Source: Amycolatopsis sp. FDAARGOS 1241
GTDB lineage: Bacteria; Actinomycetota; Actinomycetes; Mycobacteriales; Pseudonocardiaceae
DNA length: 64,000 nt
Direction of reading: 5' to 3'
Assembly (NCBI RefSeq): GCF_016889705.1
Contig: NZ_CP069526.1
Coordinates: forward strand, 6,324,001-6,388,000
Made by a program: the position numbers and the translations under genes. Positions 18,817 to 29,605 of the stretch are shown here, one piece after another; position 1 is the stretch's first letter, and every line of letters starts with the position of its first letter. A model generated the notes under the pieces. It was not told where the DNA came from. It was given only the letters and a program-made list of their open reading frames with translations, and did no database searches.

Positions 18817-21090
18817 ACCAAGCCCCGCGAGGGCCGGTACCGCGTCGCCGGTCTGGACCACGACAAGCCGCTGGGTCGCGCGCGTGAGGGCCACGTACAG
18901 CTCGTTCAGCCCGCGCGGGGAAGCGGCGACGATTTCGTCGGGCGCCACCAGTACCACGGAGTCGAACTCGAGACCCTTCGCGCGCTCCACGGTGAGCACG
19001 CTCACGCGGTCACCGAGGTCCACCAGCGCTGCCACGGCATCGAGGCGGGCCGCCGGCACCAGCACGGCCACCGTCCCACCGTCCACGGCGGACAGTTCCG
19101 CGCGGGCGGTCCCCGGCAGGTCGGCCTCGAGGTCGCTCGTGGCCTTCGTCCACGGCGGCACGCCGGTCTCGCGGACCGACGCCGGCGCGGCGAGGTCCAC
19201 GTCGAGCTCCGCCAGCACCCGCGCGGCCACGGCCATGATCTCGGCCGGTGTGCGGTAGTTCACGGTCAGCTGCTCGAGCCGCCAGCGGTCGCCGACGTAG
19301 GGCGAGAGCACCTCCTCCCACGTGCGCGCGCCCCCGGCCGCACCGGTCTGCGCGACGTCGCCGACGAGCGTCATGGAGCGGTTCGGCGAACGGCGCATCA
19401 GCAGCCGCCAATCCATCGCGGACAGCTCCTGGGCCTCGTCGACGATCACGTGCCCGAAGGTCCACGTGCGGTCCGCCGCCGCGCGCTGGGCGGCCGTGAG
19501 CTCGCTGCGCTCCTGCTGGCGTTCGGCGAACAGCTCGGCGTCGAGCACGTCGGACACCCGCAGGATCTCCTCGTCCTGGATCTCCTCGTCCTGCTCCAGG
19601 ATGTGCAGCACGCCCTCGGCGTACGCGCGCTCCACGCGTTCGCGGCGCTTGCGCTCGGCGCGCTCCTCGCTGTCGTCCTCACCGAGGAGCTCGGCCAGCT
19701 CGTCGAGCAGCGGCACGTCGGCGGGCGTCCACTTCGCGTCGCGGCCGCTCTCCAGCAGCGCGCGCTCGTCCTCGGACAGGAGCTTCCCAGCGGCCTGGTC
19801 GAGGCGTTCGCGCTCGGCGAACAGGTCGTCGAGCAGGCCTTCCGGGCTGAGTTTGGGCCACAGCCGGTTGACTGCCGCGGCCACGGCTGGGCTCGCGGCG
19901 AGCTCGGCACGGATGTCCTGCACGTCCTGCGCGTCGAGCAGGTCCTCCCCCAGCTTGCGGGCGGCCTGGCGGGTCAGGGCGTCGAGCACGTCGGACACGA
20001 ACAGGCGCCGCGCGAGGTTGTGGGGCCTGCGTGAACGGCGGGCGCGCGTGCGGGCCTCGACGCACGTCTTGCGGTCGAGCTTCAGGATCTCGCGCTCGTG
20101 CTCGATCTCCAGCACGGGCTCGGGCACGCGCTGGCGGTCGCGCACCGCGTTGGCGAGCACGTCGGCCATCACCAGGCGCCCCTTGACCTCAGCGGCCTCC
20201 GGCGCCTCGACGCCGTCGGCGTCCAGGCCGGGCCACAGCTGCCCGATCGTGGCCAGCAGGACACCGGTCTCGCCCAGCGACGGGAGGACCTGGCCGATGT
20301 AGCGCAGGAAGGTGCTGTTGGGTCCGATCACGAGCACGCCGCGCGTGGTGAGCTGCTGGCGGTGCGTGTAGAGCAGGTAGGCGGCGCGGTGCAGCGCCAC
20401 GGCGGTCTTGCCGGTGCCCGGCGCGCCCTGCACCACCATGACCCCGCCGAGCGGCGCGCGGATGATCCGGTCCTGCTCGGCCTGGATGGTGGCGACGATG
20501 TCGCTCATCTCACCCGTGCGGCGGCGCTCCAGCGCGGCCAGCAGTGCCGCCTCGCCTGCGAGCCCGAGATCCTGCCCCTGGTCGGCGGCGCTCAGGTCGA
20601 GGATCTCGTCGTCGAACCCCGTCACGCGCCGGCTCAGCGACCGCAGGTGCCGCCGCCGGCGCACCCCCTCGGGCGAGGCAGCCGTGGCCAGGTAGAACGG
20701 CCGCGCGACCGGCGCCCGCCAGTCGATCAGCAGCGGCCGGTAGTCGTCGTCCTCGTCGAACAACCCGAGCCGGCCGATGTAGGTCGTCTCCTCGGCGGCC
20801 TCGGGGACGAAATCCAGGCGCCCGAAGCACAGCCCCTGCTCCACCGACCCCAGCTGCGCGAGCCGGTCGGTGTACAGCGTCGTGGCGACGTCCCGCTCCG
20901 TGCGCGCCTGCGGGGTGCCGCCGGTCTGGCGCAACGTGCCGTCGAGGCGCCGCTGGGCGTCCGCCCGCTCGGCGTCGAGCTTCGCGTAGAGCGTCGAGAC
21001 GTACGCCTGCTCGCGCGCCAGCTCGGCGGCGTGCTCGGGCGTGCCGTCCTCGAGGGTGCGGTCTGCTTCCCGGTCCGGGGACACGGACAA
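18814..21090 (-). CDS. helD: HelD-like RNA polymerase recycling helicase
   Basis: 758-residue UvrD/PcrA-like ATPase of the HelD group, which releases stalled RNA polymerase from DNA. After a helical N-terminal arm (about 10-60) and the TYIGRLGL/LLIDWRAPVARPFY region come Walker A QGAPGTGKTAVALHRAAYLL (about 221-240), Walker B HVIVDEAQELSAMDW, LVGDVAQTG, NYRTPAEIM and the late motif GLNELYVALTRATQRL. Actinobacterial relatives include HelR, which can protect RNA polymerase from rifamycins; this cannot be told from sequence alone. The best start is TTG at 21090 with CAGGA upstream; GTG at 21084 is possible. Confidence 0.88.
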   Translation of the reverse strand: MSVSPDREADRTLEDGTPEHAAELAREQAYVSTLYAKLDAERADAQRRLDGTLRQTGGTPQARTERDVATTLYTDRLAQLGSVEQGLCFGRLDFVPEAAEETTYIGRLGLFDEDDDYRPLLIDWRAPVARPFYLATAASPEGVRRRRHLRSLSRRVTGFDDEILDLSAADQGQDLGLAGEAALLAALERRRTGEMSDIVATIQAEQDRIIRAPLGGVMVVQGAPGTGKTAVALHRAAYLLYTHRQQLTTRGVLVIGPNSTFLRYIGQVLPSLGETGVLLATIGQLWPGLDADGVEAPEAAEVKGRLVMADVLANAVRDRQRVPEPVLEIEHEREILKLDRKTCVEARTRARRSRRPHNLARRLFVSDVLDALTRQAARKLGEDLLDAQDVQDIRAELAASPAVAAAVNRLWPKLSPEGLLDDLFAERERLDQAAGKLLSEDERALLESGRDAKWTPADVPLLDELAELLGEDDSEERAERKRRERVERAYAEGVLHILEQDEEIQDEEILRVSDVLDAELFAERQQERSELTAAQRAAADRTWTFGHVIVDEAQELSAMDWRLLMRRSPNRSMTLVGDVAQTGAAGGARTWEEVLSPYVGDRWRLEQLTVNYRTPAEIMAVAARVLAELDVDLAAPASVRETGVPPWTKATSDLEADLPGTARAELSAVDGGTVAVLVPAARLDAVAALVDLGDRVSVLTVERAKGLEFDSVVLVAPDEIVAASPRGLNELYVALTRATQRLVVVQTGDAVPALAGLG

Positions 21091-21257
21091 GAGAGATCCT
21101 GCTTTCGCATCGGGGAAAGGGTGGCGGAGAGCCGGAAAAGCACAACGGCCAACCAGACTACGCCATTCCCGGGCGTCCTTCAGCCGGCTCAGGCGGCGTG
21201 AAGCCGGTCCGCACGCCACAACGCCGCCGGGCCAGTCAACCGGCGCAACGCTCGTGG

Positions 21258-21689
21258 TCAGGAACGGCTGTATACCGGCGAAGTGACGCGGTAGACGTCG
21301 CCGGGGCGGCCGTGGTAGCCGCCCGCGACGACGAGCACGCTCGTGGCCGAGGCCGCCTGCCAGTATTCGCGGATGTTGTCGTCGTGCCCGGGCTCCTCGA
21401 CCAGTCCGGCGCTCCGCCGGTCCAGCTCCGCCGCGAGCGCGGCGAAGGTCACGGCGCCGTCGAACGGGCCGTAGCGCTCGGCCAGCGCAGGGGCGGGCGC
21501 GAGCCGGCGCGCCTGCACGGAGAAGTGCGTGCCGGACCACGGCTGATCGCCCCGGGCGCGGTCCCAGAAGAATTCGACGAGGCCGAAGTCGTACCAGAGC
21601 TGGTGCCGGTGGCGGTTCTCGCCGGACTCGTCGCCGCCGAACAAGGCGACCGCGCGCTCGGGTGACCAGGTGCGGTCGGCCCCGAGCAC
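21258..21689 (-). CDS. Protein of unknown function
   Basis: 143-residue soluble protein, not recognised. It starts LGADRTWSPERAVALFGGDE and contains HRHQLWYDFGLVEFFWDR, a strongly aromatic stretch, and PGHDDNIREYWQA. The layout (tryptophan-rich, acidic, no signal) recalls small immunity-type proteins, but that is only a resemblance. The listed start is GTG at 21689. The same frame stays open upstream with sensible residues (AVAFFADVVETGT) up to the ctaB stop at 21731, so the real start may be earlier and coupled to ctaB. Confidence 0.55.
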   Translation of the reverse strand: MLGADRTWSPERAVALFGGDESGENRHRHQLWYDFGLVEFFWDRARGDQPWSGTHFSVQARRLAPAPALAERYGPFDGAVTFAALAAELDRRSAGLVEEPGHDDNIREYWQAASATSVLVVAGGYHGRPGDVYRVTSPVYSRS

Positions 21690-21730
21690 GGTGCCGGTCT
21701 CGACGACGTCCGCGAAGAACGCGACCGCAC

Positions 21731-22711
21731 TCAGAAGGGCAAGCCGAGCGTCGGCAGTCCGATCGCGGAGTCGACGGCCAGCGCGACGAACACGATCATC
21801 AGGTACGTGTTCGAGCGGTGGAACAGTGACATGGGTTTCGTCTCCTCACCGCGGCGGACGGCGGCTTGGAGGCGGTGGGCGTAGAAGAGGAACCAGGCAC
21901 CGGCGAGGACGGCGAAGGTCGCGTACAGCCAGCTCGTCACAGGCAGCAGCAGGAGCGTCCACGCGACCATCACCCACGAGTAGATGACGATCTGCTTGGC
22001 CACGTGCTGCGGGGTCGCCACGACGGGAAGCATCGGGACGCCCGCGCGTTCGTAGTCCTCGCGGTACTTCATGCCCAGTGCCCACGTGTGCGGCGGCGTC
22101 CAGAAGAAGATGACGCCGAACATCACGAACGCGGGCCACTGCACGGTGCCCGACACGGCGGCCCAGCCGATGACCACCGGCATGCAGCCGGCCGCGCCGC
22201 CCCACACCACGTTCTGCGACGTGCGCCGCTTGAGGCCGAGGGTGTAGACGAAGATGTAGAAGAGGATCGTCGCGATGGCGAGGATCGCCGACAGCAGGTT
22301 CACGGTGAAGTACAGGACCGCAAACGAGGCCACACCGAGCACGAGTCCGAAGATCAGCGCGTTGCGCCGCGGCACCGAATCCTTCACGAGCGGGCGGCGC
22401 TTGGTGCGGTTCATCACCTTGTCGATGTCGGCATCGATCACGCAGTTGAGCGCGTTCGCGCTGCCGGCCGCCATGGTGCCGCCCACGAGCGTGGCGAGCA
22501 CGAGCCACGGGTTCGGGATCTCGCGGCCCGCGAGGAACATCGCCGGGATCGTGGTCACGAGGAGGAGCTCGATCACCCGCGGCTTCGCGAGCGCGGCGTA
22601 CGCGCCGACGACCTGGCGCAAGCTTCGCCGGGCACCGCGCGGTCGTTCACCGGTCGGGTGTTCGGCGCTGGTGCCGTCGCTGCGTCCGTGCGCAGCGTCC
22701 ACCAACGACAT
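21731..22711 (-). CDS. ctaB: Heme O synthase (protoheme IX farnesyltransferase)
   Basis: Membrane prenyltransferase of 326 residues that adds a farnesyl group to heme B, the step before heme A synthase (ctaA, also in this window). It has about nine membrane helices. The two prenyl-diphosphate-binding acidic motifs are [20 protein letters not shown] (DxxxD) and the second-loop [14 protein letters not shown]. The sequence [10 protein letters not shown] is diagnostic of the family. A variable N-terminal extension (1-35) precedes the first helix. It is divergent from the pentose-phosphate operon, as in mycobacteria. Confidence 0.94.
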   Translation of the reverse strand: MSLVDAAHGRSDGTSAEHPTGERPRGARRSLRQVVGAYAALAKPRVIELLLVTTIPAMFLAGREIPNPWLVLATLVGGTMAAGSANALNCVIDADIDKVMNRTKRRPLVKDSVPRRNALIFGLVLGVASFAVLYFTVNLLSAILAIATILFYIFVYTLGLKRRTSQNVVWGGAAGCMPVVIGWAAVSGTVQWPAFVMFGVIFFWTPPHTWALGMKYREDYERAGVPMLPVVATPQHVAKQIVIYSWVMVAWTLLLLPVTSWLYATFAVLAGAWFLFYAHRLQAAVRRGEETKPMSLFHRSNTYLMIVFVALAVDSAIGLPTLGLPF

Positions 22712-23208
22712 TTCACTCCCTGGGTCAGTTCGGGGCCGGGCGGCGGTCCGGAGGGCCGCGATGGAACTGGTGAAGCTCCCGGACCAGGCCCGCGCTCGAT
22801 GTTAGACGTGGCAATTCCGGTGCGTGATCGAGGGTCCTCGACACGCCGGGGTCTGTCTTCTGCGTCACGCCACCGCGTACGCGCTTCGGCCGGCCGGCGC
22901 GCCGCCGTGTTCGCGAACGGACCGCTCGCGCGCGCCGGTGTCCCCTTGGCACGGTCGGTGACCAGCACCGACCCGCGAGCGACCCGCTCGGGCGGGATCA
23001 CCCGGCCGGATGGGACGGTCCGGCCGTCGCGCCTGCCCGCCGAACACCCCAAGCACTAGTCTGTCGCGGACGGGCCGAGTGGTGCCCGGCGCAGGGCTGC
23101 CAGCAGGAATATCGTCTCTTCGGGATCGATTGAGATTACTGGCAGTGCGTACCGGCAACACCACGAAGGAAAGCAAGCGACAACCTCAGGACGGGGAGTT
23201 CGAGTTCA
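22712..23208. other. Divergent promoter region between ctaB and tkt
   Basis: 497 bases without a convincing gene; frames here have no gene-like codon use or recognisable motif. It must hold the promoters for ctaB (minus) and the pentose-phosphate operon (plus). On the minus strand TAACAT near 22802 could be a -10 for ctaB; on the plus strand TAGTCT near 23059 could be one for tkt. Neither has a convincing -35, so exact sites are not claimed. The long leader before tkt could carry regulation. Confidence 0.5.
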
Positions 23209-25311
23209 GTGTCCGAAACCGCCTCTACCAGCGAGAACAACCCTTTGCTCCGGCGTAACGTGCCCGCCGACTGGACCGACACCGACACCCGTGCCGTCGA
23301 CACCGTCCGGGTCCTGGCCGCGGACGCCGTCGAGAAGGTCGGCAGCGGGCACCCGGGCACCGCGATGAGCCTCGCTCCACTGGCGTACACGCTGTTCCAG
23401 CGGACGCTGCGCCACGACCCGGCCGACCCCGACTGGCGCGGCCGCGACCGGTTCGTGCTGTCGGCCGGACACTCCAGCCTCACCCTCTACATCCAGCTGT
23501 ACCTCGCCGGCTACGGCCTCGAGCTCGAGGACCTCAAGCAGCTGCGCACGTGGGGCTCGCTGACCCCGGGCCACCCGGAGTACGGCCACACCAAGGGTGT
23601 CGAGACGACCACCGGCCCGCTCGGGCAGGGCCTGGCCAACGCGGTGGGCATGGCGATGGCCGCCCGCCGCGAACGCGGCCTGCTCGACCCCGACGCCGTG
23701 CCCGGCGAGAGCATCTACGACCACCACATCTACGCGATCGCCTCCGACGGCGACATCGAAGAGGGCGTCACCTCCGAGGCCTCGTCCATCGCGGGTCGCC
23801 AGGAGCTGGGCAACCTCATCGTCTTCTACGACGACAACAAGATCTCCATCGAGGACGACACCACGATCGCGCTGTCCGAGGACACCGCGCGCCGCTACGA
23901 GGCGTACGGCTGGCACGTGCAGGTCGTCGAGGGCGGCGAGGACGTCGCCGCGATCGAGGAAGCCATCAAGGCCGCCAAGGCGGAGACGCAGCGCCCGTCG
24001 TTCATCGTGCTGCGGACCGTGATCGGCTACCCGGCCCCCACGAAGATGAACACCGGCAAGGCCCACGGCTCCGCGCTCGGCGCCGACGAGGTCAAGGCCG
24101 TCAAGGAGATCCTGGGCTTCGACCCGGAGCGCGACTTCCAGGTCGACGACGAGGTCATCGACCACACCCGCAAGGCACTCGAGCGCGGCAAGAAGCTGCA
24201 CGCCGAATGGCAGGAGCGCTACGACGCGTGGGCCGCCGCGAACCCGGAGCGCAAGGCGCTGGCCGACCGGCTCTCGACGCGCACCCTGCCCGAGGGCTTC
24301 GCCGACGGGCTCCCCCACTGGGACCCGGACCCCAAGGGCATCGCGACCCGCAAGGCGTCCGGTGAGGTGCTCAACGCGCTGCGCGACCCGCTGCCCGAAC
24401 TGTGGGGCGGTTCGGCCGACCTCGCCGAGAGCAACAACACGACGATGAAGGGCGCCGACTCCTTCGCTCCCGAGAAGGCGGCCACGAAGACGTGGAACGC
24501 CCACCCGTACGGCCGGACGCTGCACTTCGGCATCCGCGAGCACGCGATGGGCTCGATCCTCAACGGCATCGCGCTGCACGGCGGCACGCGGCCCTACGGC
24601 GCCACGTTCCTGATCTTCTCCGACTACATGCGCCCGCCGGTCCGGCTCGCGGCGCTGATGGGCCTGCCCACGCTGTACGTGTGGACGCACGACTCCATCG
24701 GCCTCGGCGAGGACGGCCCGACCCACCAGCCGATCGAGCAGCTGTCTGCGCTCCGCGCGATCCCGGGCCTCAACGTCGTCCGCCCGGCGGACGCCAACGA
24801 GACCGCCTACGCGTGGAAGGCGGCGCTGGAGGACATCCACCACCCGTCGGGTGTCGCGCTGACGCGCCAGAACGTGCCGGTGCTCGAGGGCACCGACATG
24901 GAAGGCGTGAAGCGCGGTGGGTACGTCCTCGAAGAGGCCTCCAACGGCACCCCCGAGGTGCTGCTGATGGCCACCGGTTCCGAGGTCCACCTGGCCGTGG
25001 CGGCCCGCAAGACGCTCGAGGCCGAAGGCGTGCCGACGCGGGTCGTCTCGATGCCCTGCTTCGAGTGGTTCGACGCGCAGGAGCAGTCCTACCGCGACGC
25101 CGTGCTGCCCCCGAACGTCAAGGCGCGCGTTTCCGTCGAGGCCGGCGTCGCCCAGTCGTGGCGCCGCTTCACCGGTGACGCGGGGGTGAACGTTTCGATC
25201 GAGCACTTCGGCGCTTCGGCCGACGCGGCCACACTGTTCCGTGAGTTCGGGTTCACCCCGGAGCACGTCGTCGAGGCCGCCCGTCGCTCGATCGCCAACA
25301 CGAAGAATTGA
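23209..25311 (+). CDS. tkt: Transketolase
   Basis: First gene of the pentose-phosphate operon. The 700-residue thiamine-diphosphate enzyme moves two-carbon units between sugar phosphates. Visible motifs are [16 protein letters not shown], the ThDP/magnesium site [38 protein letters not shown] and [15 protein letters not shown]. The GTG start at 23209 has GGGGAG about 9 bases upstream. It is followed by tal after 26 bases. The length is normal for the family. Confidence 0.97.
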   Translation: MSETASTSENNPLLRRNVPADWTDTDTRAVDTVRVLAADAVEKVGSGHPGTAMSLAPLAYTLFQRTLRHDPADPDWRGRDRFVLSAGHSSLTLYIQLYLAGYGLELEDLKQLRTWGSLTPGHPEYGHTKGVETTTGPLGQGLANAVGMAMAARRERGLLDPDAVPGESIYDHHIYAIASDGDIEEGVTSEASSIAGRQELGNLIVFYDDNKISIEDDTTIALSEDTARRYEAYGWHVQVVEGGEDVAAIEEAIKAAKAETQRPSFIVLRTVIGYPAPTKMNTGKAHGSALGADEVKAVKEILGFDPERDFQVDDEVIDHTRKALERGKKLHAEWQERYDAWAAANPERKALADRLSTRTLPEGFADGLPHWDPDPKGIATRKASGEVLNALRDPLPELWGGSADLAESNNTTMKGADSFAPEKAATKTWNAHPYGRTLHFGIREHAMGSILNGIALHGGTRPYGATFLIFSDYMRPPVRLAALMGLPTLYVWTHDSIGLGEDGPTHQPIEQLSALRAIPGLNVVRPADANETAYAWKAALEDIHHPSGVALTRQNVPVLEGTDMEGVKRGGYVLEEASNGTPEVLLMATGSEVHLAVAARKTLEAEGVPTRVVSMPCFEWFDAQEQSYRDAVLPPNVKARVSVEAGVAQSWRRFTGDAGVNVSIEHFGASADAATLFREFGFTPEHVVEAARRSIANTKN

Positions 25312-25337
25312 ATTTCCGAGAAGGGGATGAAGCAGCA

Positions 25338-26453
25338 ATGAGCACCACCGATCGGCTCGCGCAGCTCTCGGAGGCGGGCGTCTCCATCTGGCTGGACGAC
25401 CTCTCACGCGAGCGACTGAACTCCGGCAGCCTCGCGGCGCTGATCCGCGACAAGCACGTCGTCGGCGTCACCACGAACCCGACGATCTTCGCGAACGCGC
25501 TGTCGAAGGGCGAAGCCTACGACGCGCAGGTGAAGGAACTGGCCGACCGCGGCGCGGACCTCGACAGCGCGGTCCGCGAGCTGACCACCACCGACGTGCG
25601 CAACGCCGCCGACCTGTTCCGCGACGTCTACATCGCCACCAACGGCGTCGACGGCCGCGTGTCCATCGAGGTCGACCCACGTCTGGCGCGCGACACCGAG
25701 AAGACGATCGCCGAGGCCAAGGACCTGTGGAAGGCGGTCGACCGGCCGAACCTGATGGTCAAGATCCCGGCCACGGCCGCGGGCCTGCCCGCCATCACCG
25801 CGGCGCTGGCCGAGGGCATCAACATCAACGTGACGCTGATCTTCTCCGTCGAGCGCTACGCCCAGGTCATCGAGGCGTTCTTCGCCGGGCTGGAGCAGGC
25901 GAAGGCCAACGGCCACGACCTCAAGGGCATCCACTCCGTGGCGTCGTTCTTCGTGTCCCGCGTGGACACCGAGGTCGACAAGCGCCTCAACGCGCTCGGC
26001 ACCGATGAGGCCAAGGCCTTGCTGGGCGAGGCGGCCATCGCCAACACCCGGCTCGCCTACGCCAAGTTCGAGGAGCTCTTCGCCAGCGACCGCTGGAAGG
26101 CGCTGGCCGCCGAGGGTGCCAACGCGCAGCGTCCGCTGTGGGCCTCGACCGGCACGAAGGACCCGGCCTACTCCGACACCCGCTACGTCGACCAGCTCCT
26201 GGTCAAGGGCGTCGTGAACACGATGCCCGAGAAGACGATGGACGCGGTGGCCGACCACGCGGAACTGACCGGCGACACCGTCACCGGCCGGGGCGAGGAG
26301 GCGCAGCGCGTGTTCGACAAGCTGAGCGCGGCCGGCATCGACGTGCCGGACGTGTTCAGGACGCTCGAGGACGAGGGCGTCGAGAAGTTCGAGAAGTCCT
26401 GGCTGGAGCTGCTCGAGAGCGTGACCGGCCAGCTGAACAAGGCGAAGGGCTGA
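25338..26453 (+). CDS. tal: Transaldolase
   Basis: 371-residue enzyme that transfers dihydroxyacetone units in the non-oxidative pentose-phosphate branch. The Schiff-base lysine is in [14 protein letters not shown], with [14 protein letters not shown] near the N-terminus and [17 protein letters not shown] in the barrel. This is the long actinobacterial form (TalB-type subfamily 2). The ATG at 25338 was chosen because it lies just after the tkt stop and begins the conserved STTDRLAQL sequence. It is 9 bases from pgi. Confidence 0.95.
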   Translation: MSTTDRLAQLSEAGVSIWLDDLSRERLNSGSLAALIRDKHVVGVTTNPTIFANALSKGEAYDAQVKELADRGADLDSAVRELTTTDVRNAADLFRDVYIATNGVDGRVSIEVDPRLARDTEKTIAEAKDLWKAVDRPNLMVKIPATAAGLPAITAALAEGININVTLIFSVERYAQVIEAFFAGLEQAKANGHDLKGIHSVASFFVSRVDTEVDKRLNALGTDEAKALLGEAAIANTRLAYAKFEELFASDRWKALAAEGANAQRPLWASTGTKDPAYSDTRYVDQLLVKGVVNTMPEKTMDAVADHAELTGDTVTGRGEEAQRVFDKLSAAGIDVPDVFRTLEDEGVEKFEKSWLELLESVTGQLNKAKG

Positions 26454-26462
26454 AGCCAGACC

Positions 26463-28082
26463 ATGACAGGGGACGAAACCGGCGTCGAGCTCGTCGACGC
26501 CGAACTGGCAGGCAACGCGGCACCGCTGGCCGAGCGGCTCATCGCTGACCAGGCGGCGTCGAAGCTCGCCGCGCACGACTCGACGCTGTGGGGCCCGGAC
26601 GCCGAGTCCGAGGCGTCGATCCGCCTCTCGTGGACGTCGCTGCACAAGTCGTCGCGGCCGCTGATCGGTGAGATCGAAGCGCTGCGGGCCGAACTGCAGG
26701 CCGAAGGGGTCGACCGGGTGGTGCTCGCCGGCATGGGCGGCTCGTCGCTCGCGCCGGAGGTCATCACCGCCACCGCCGGCGTCGCGCTGACCGTGCTCGA
26801 CACGACCGACCCCGGCCAGGTCGCCGACGCGCTCGCGGGTGACCTCGAGCGCACGGTGATCGTGGTGTCGTCGAAGTCGGGTGGCACGGTCGAGACCGAC
26901 AGCCACCGGCGGATCTTCGCGAAGGCGTTCGCCGACGCGGGGATCGACGCGGCGCGGCGCATCGTCGTCGTGACCGACCCGGGCTCGCCGCTGTCGGAAC
27001 TGTCCGAAAAGGAGGGTTACCGCAAGACCTTCCTGGCCGACCCGCACGTCGGCGGTCGCTACTCGGCGCTGACCGCGTTCGGCCTCGTGCCGGCCGGCCT
27101 CGCGGGCGCGGACATCGCGCGCCTGCTGGACCAGGCCGCCGCGGTGGCCGAGATCCTCGGCACCGACTCGACCGACAACCCGGCGATCAAGCTCGCCGCC
27201 GCCTGGGGCGCGGCCCACGAGGGCGGCGCGGAGAAGGTCGTGCTGGCTGACACCGGTTCGGGCATCAAGGGTTTCCCGGACTGGGCCGAGCAGCTGATCG
27301 CGGAATCCACCGGCAAGCTCGGCACCGGGCTGCTGCCGGTGGCCGTCGAGAGCCCGCAGGCCCCCGGCTTCGCCGACGCCAAGGCCGACGCGACGGCCGT
27401 CGCGATCGGCACGCCGCAGGGCGCCGCGAAGATCGCGGTGACCGGCCCGCTCGGCGCGCAGTTCCTGCTGTGGGAGTTCGCGACCGCGCTGGCCGGCCGG
27501 CTGATCGGGATCAACCCGTTCGACCAGCCCGACGTCGAGGCCGCGAAGAAGGCCGCGCGGGCGCTGCTGGACCAGCCGGAGAAGCTGTCCGTCGGCGAGA
27601 CTCCGGCCACTGTGGACGGTGCCGTCGAGGTGTTCGGCTCGGAAGGTGTCGCCACGGACGGAAAGCTGGTGGACGTGCTGCGCGCGTTCTTCGGCTCCGT
27701 CGCCGACGGTGGTTACTTCGCCGTGCAGGCCTACCTCGACCGGCTCGACGACGCGTCGACCTCGCTGCTGCGGGGCGAGATCGCCAAGCGCACCGGTGTG
27801 CAGACCACGTTCGGCTGGGGCCCGCGGTTCCTGCACTCCACCGGGCAGTACCACAAGGGCGGCCACCAGAACGGCAGCTTCCTCCAGATCACCGGCGCGG
27901 TCGCCGACGACCTGGCGGTGCCGGACCGCCCGTACACCCTGGGTCAGCTGCAGCACGCGCAGGCCCTCGGCGACGGACAGGTCCTCGCCGAGCACGGCCG
28001 TCCGGTCCTGCGGCTGCACCTGACCGACCGGGCCGCCGGGCTCGCCGAGCTCGTGCGGGCAGTACAGGAGGCCGGCGAGTGA
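26463..28082 (+). CDS. pgi: Glucose-6-phosphate isomerase
   Basis: 539-residue isomerase linking glycolysis and the pentose-phosphate pathway. The sugar-phosphate loops are VLAGMGGSSLAPEV and VSSKSGGTVETDS, followed by RYSALTAFGLVPAGLAG and the conserved GADIARLL region. This is the actinobacterial operon form of Pgi rather than the classical 550-residue enzyme. Its stop overlaps the zwf start (GTGA). Placing pgi between tal and zwf supports recycling of fructose-6-phosphate to glucose-6-phosphate for NADPH production. Confidence 0.92.
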   Translation: MTGDETGVELVDAELAGNAAPLAERLIADQAASKLAAHDSTLWGPDAESEASIRLSWTSLHKSSRPLIGEIEALRAELQAEGVDRVVLAGMGGSSLAPEVITATAGVALTVLDTTDPGQVADALAGDLERTVIVVSSKSGGTVETDSHRRIFAKAFADAGIDAARRIVVVTDPGSPLSELSEKEGYRKTFLADPHVGGRYSALTAFGLVPAGLAGADIARLLDQAAAVAEILGTDSTDNPAIKLAAAWGAAHEGGAEKVVLADTGSGIKGFPDWAEQLIAESTGKLGTGLLPVAVESPQAPGFADAKADATAVAIGTPQGAAKIAVTGPLGAQFLLWEFATALAGRLIGINPFDQPDVEAAKKAARALLDQPEKLSVGETPATVDGAVEVFGSEGVATDGKLVDVLRAFFGSVADGGYFAVQAYLDRLDDASTSLLRGEIAKRTGVQTTFGWGPRFLHSTGQYHKGGHQNGSFLQITGAVADDLAVPDRPYTLGQLQHAQALGDGQVLAEHGRPVLRLHLTDRAAGLAELVRAVQEAGE

Positions 28083-29605
28083 CGACCTGGCAGAACCCGC
28101 TGCGGGATCCGCGCGACAAGCGGCTCCCGCGGATCGCGGGGCCTTCGAGCCTGGTGATCTTCGGGGTCACGGGTGACCTGGCACGCAAAAAGCTCATGCC
28201 CGCCATCTACGACCTGGCCCACCGCGGCCTGCTGCCCGCCGGCTTCTCGCTGGTCGGGTTCGCGCGCCGCGACTGGGAGCACCAGGACTTCGGCGAGCTC
28301 GTGCACGACTCGGTGCGCGAGCACGCGCGGACGCCGTTCAAGGAGTCGGTGTGGAACCGGCTCGCCGAGGGCATCCGCTTCGTGCAGGGCACCTTCGACG
28401 ACGACGACGCCTTCGACCGCCTCGCCCAGACCGTGAAGGACCTGGACACCGAGCGCGGCACCGGCGGCAACACGGCGTTCTACCTCTCGATCCCGCCGAG
28501 CGCGTTCCCGGTGGTGACGAAGCAGCTGGCCCGCTCGGGCCTCGCCGACGCCGACGCCACGACCTGGCGCCGCGTGGTCATCGAGAAGCCGTTCGGCCAC
28601 GACCTCAAGAGCGCCAAGGAGCTCAACGGGATCGTGAACGACGTCTTCCCCGAGGAGTCGGTGTTCCGCATCGACCACTACCTCGGCAAGGAGACGGTGC
28701 AGAACCTGTTGGCGCTGCGCTTCGCGAACCAGCTGTTCGAGCCGATCTGGAACGCCAACTACATCGACCACGTGCAGATCACCATGGCCGAGGACATCGG
28801 CCTCGGCGGCCGCGCGGGGTACTACGACGGGATCGGCGCCGCCCGCGACGTCATCCAGAACCACCTGCTGCAGCTACTCGCGCTGACGGCGATGGACGAG
28901 CCGCTGTCCTTCGAGCCGAAGGCGCTGCGCGCGGAGAAGGCGAAGGTGCTGGCGGCGACGATGCCGATCCGTCCCTTCGACCAGACCACCGCGCGCGGGC
29001 AGTACGCCGGCGGCTGGCAGGGCGGCACGAAGGTGCCCGGCCTGCTGCAGGAGGCCGGGTTCGCGAAGGACTCCAAGACCGAGACCTACGCGGCCGTGAC
29101 GCTGGAGGTGCAGAACCGCCGCTGGGCGGGCGTGCCGTTCTACCTGCGCACGGGCAAGCGGCTGGGCCGGCGCGTCACGGAGATCGCGGTGGTGTTCAAG
29201 CGCGCGCCGCACCTGCCGTTCGACTCCACCTCCACCGAGGAGCTGGGTCAGAACGCGCTGGTGATCCGCGTGCAGCCCGACGAGGGCATCACGCTGCGGT
29301 TCGGGTCGAAGGTGCCGGGGACCACGATGGAGGTCCGCGACGTCACCATGGACTTCGGTTACGGCCACGCCTTCACCGAGTCCTCCCCCGAGGCGTACGA
29401 GCGGCTGATCCTCGACGTGCTGCTCGGCGAGCCGTCGCTGTTCCCGGTGAACGAGGAGGTCGAGCTCTCCTGGGAGATCCTCGACCCGATCCTCGACCAC
29501 TGGGCCGCGGAAGGCGCGCCGGAGCAGTACGCGCCGGGGACGTGGGGCCCGAAGAGCGCGGACGAGATGCTGGAGCGTACGGGCCGGAACTGGAGGCGTC
29601 CGTGA
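28079..29605 (+). CDS. zwf: Glucose-6-phosphate 1-dehydrogenase
   Basis: 508-residue NADP-dependent enzyme of the first oxidative step. Visible are the coenzyme motif IFGVTGDLARKKL, the active-site RIDHYLGKETVQNLLALRF, and PFYLRTGKRL. The start is GTG at 28079, overlapping the pgi stop; the stop overlaps the opcA start (GTGA). Such tight coupling with opcA fits the need for OpcA to activate or assemble the enzyme. Confidence 0.97.
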   Translation: MTTWQNPLRDPRDKRLPRIAGPSSLVIFGVTGDLARKKLMPAIYDLAHRGLLPAGFSLVGFARRDWEHQDFGELVHDSVREHARTPFKESVWNRLAEGIRFVQGTFDDDDAFDRLAQTVKDLDTERGTGGNTAFYLSIPPSAFPVVTKQLARSGLADADATTWRRVVIEKPFGHDLKSAKELNGIVNDVFPEESVFRIDHYLGKETVQNLLALRFANQLFEPIWNANYIDHVQITMAEDIGLGGRAGYYDGIGAARDVIQNHLLQLLALTAMDEPLSFEPKALRAEKAKVLAATMPIRPFDQTTARGQYAGGWQGGTKVPGLLQEAGFAKDSKTETYAAVTLEVQNRRWAGVPFYLRTGKRLGRRVTEIAVVFKRAPHLPFDSTSTEELGQNALVIRVQPDEGITLRFGSKVPGTTMEVRDVTMDFGYGHAFTESSPEAYERLILDVLLGEPSLFPVNEEVELSWEILDPILDHWAAEGAPEQYAPGTWGPKSADEMLERTGRNWRRP

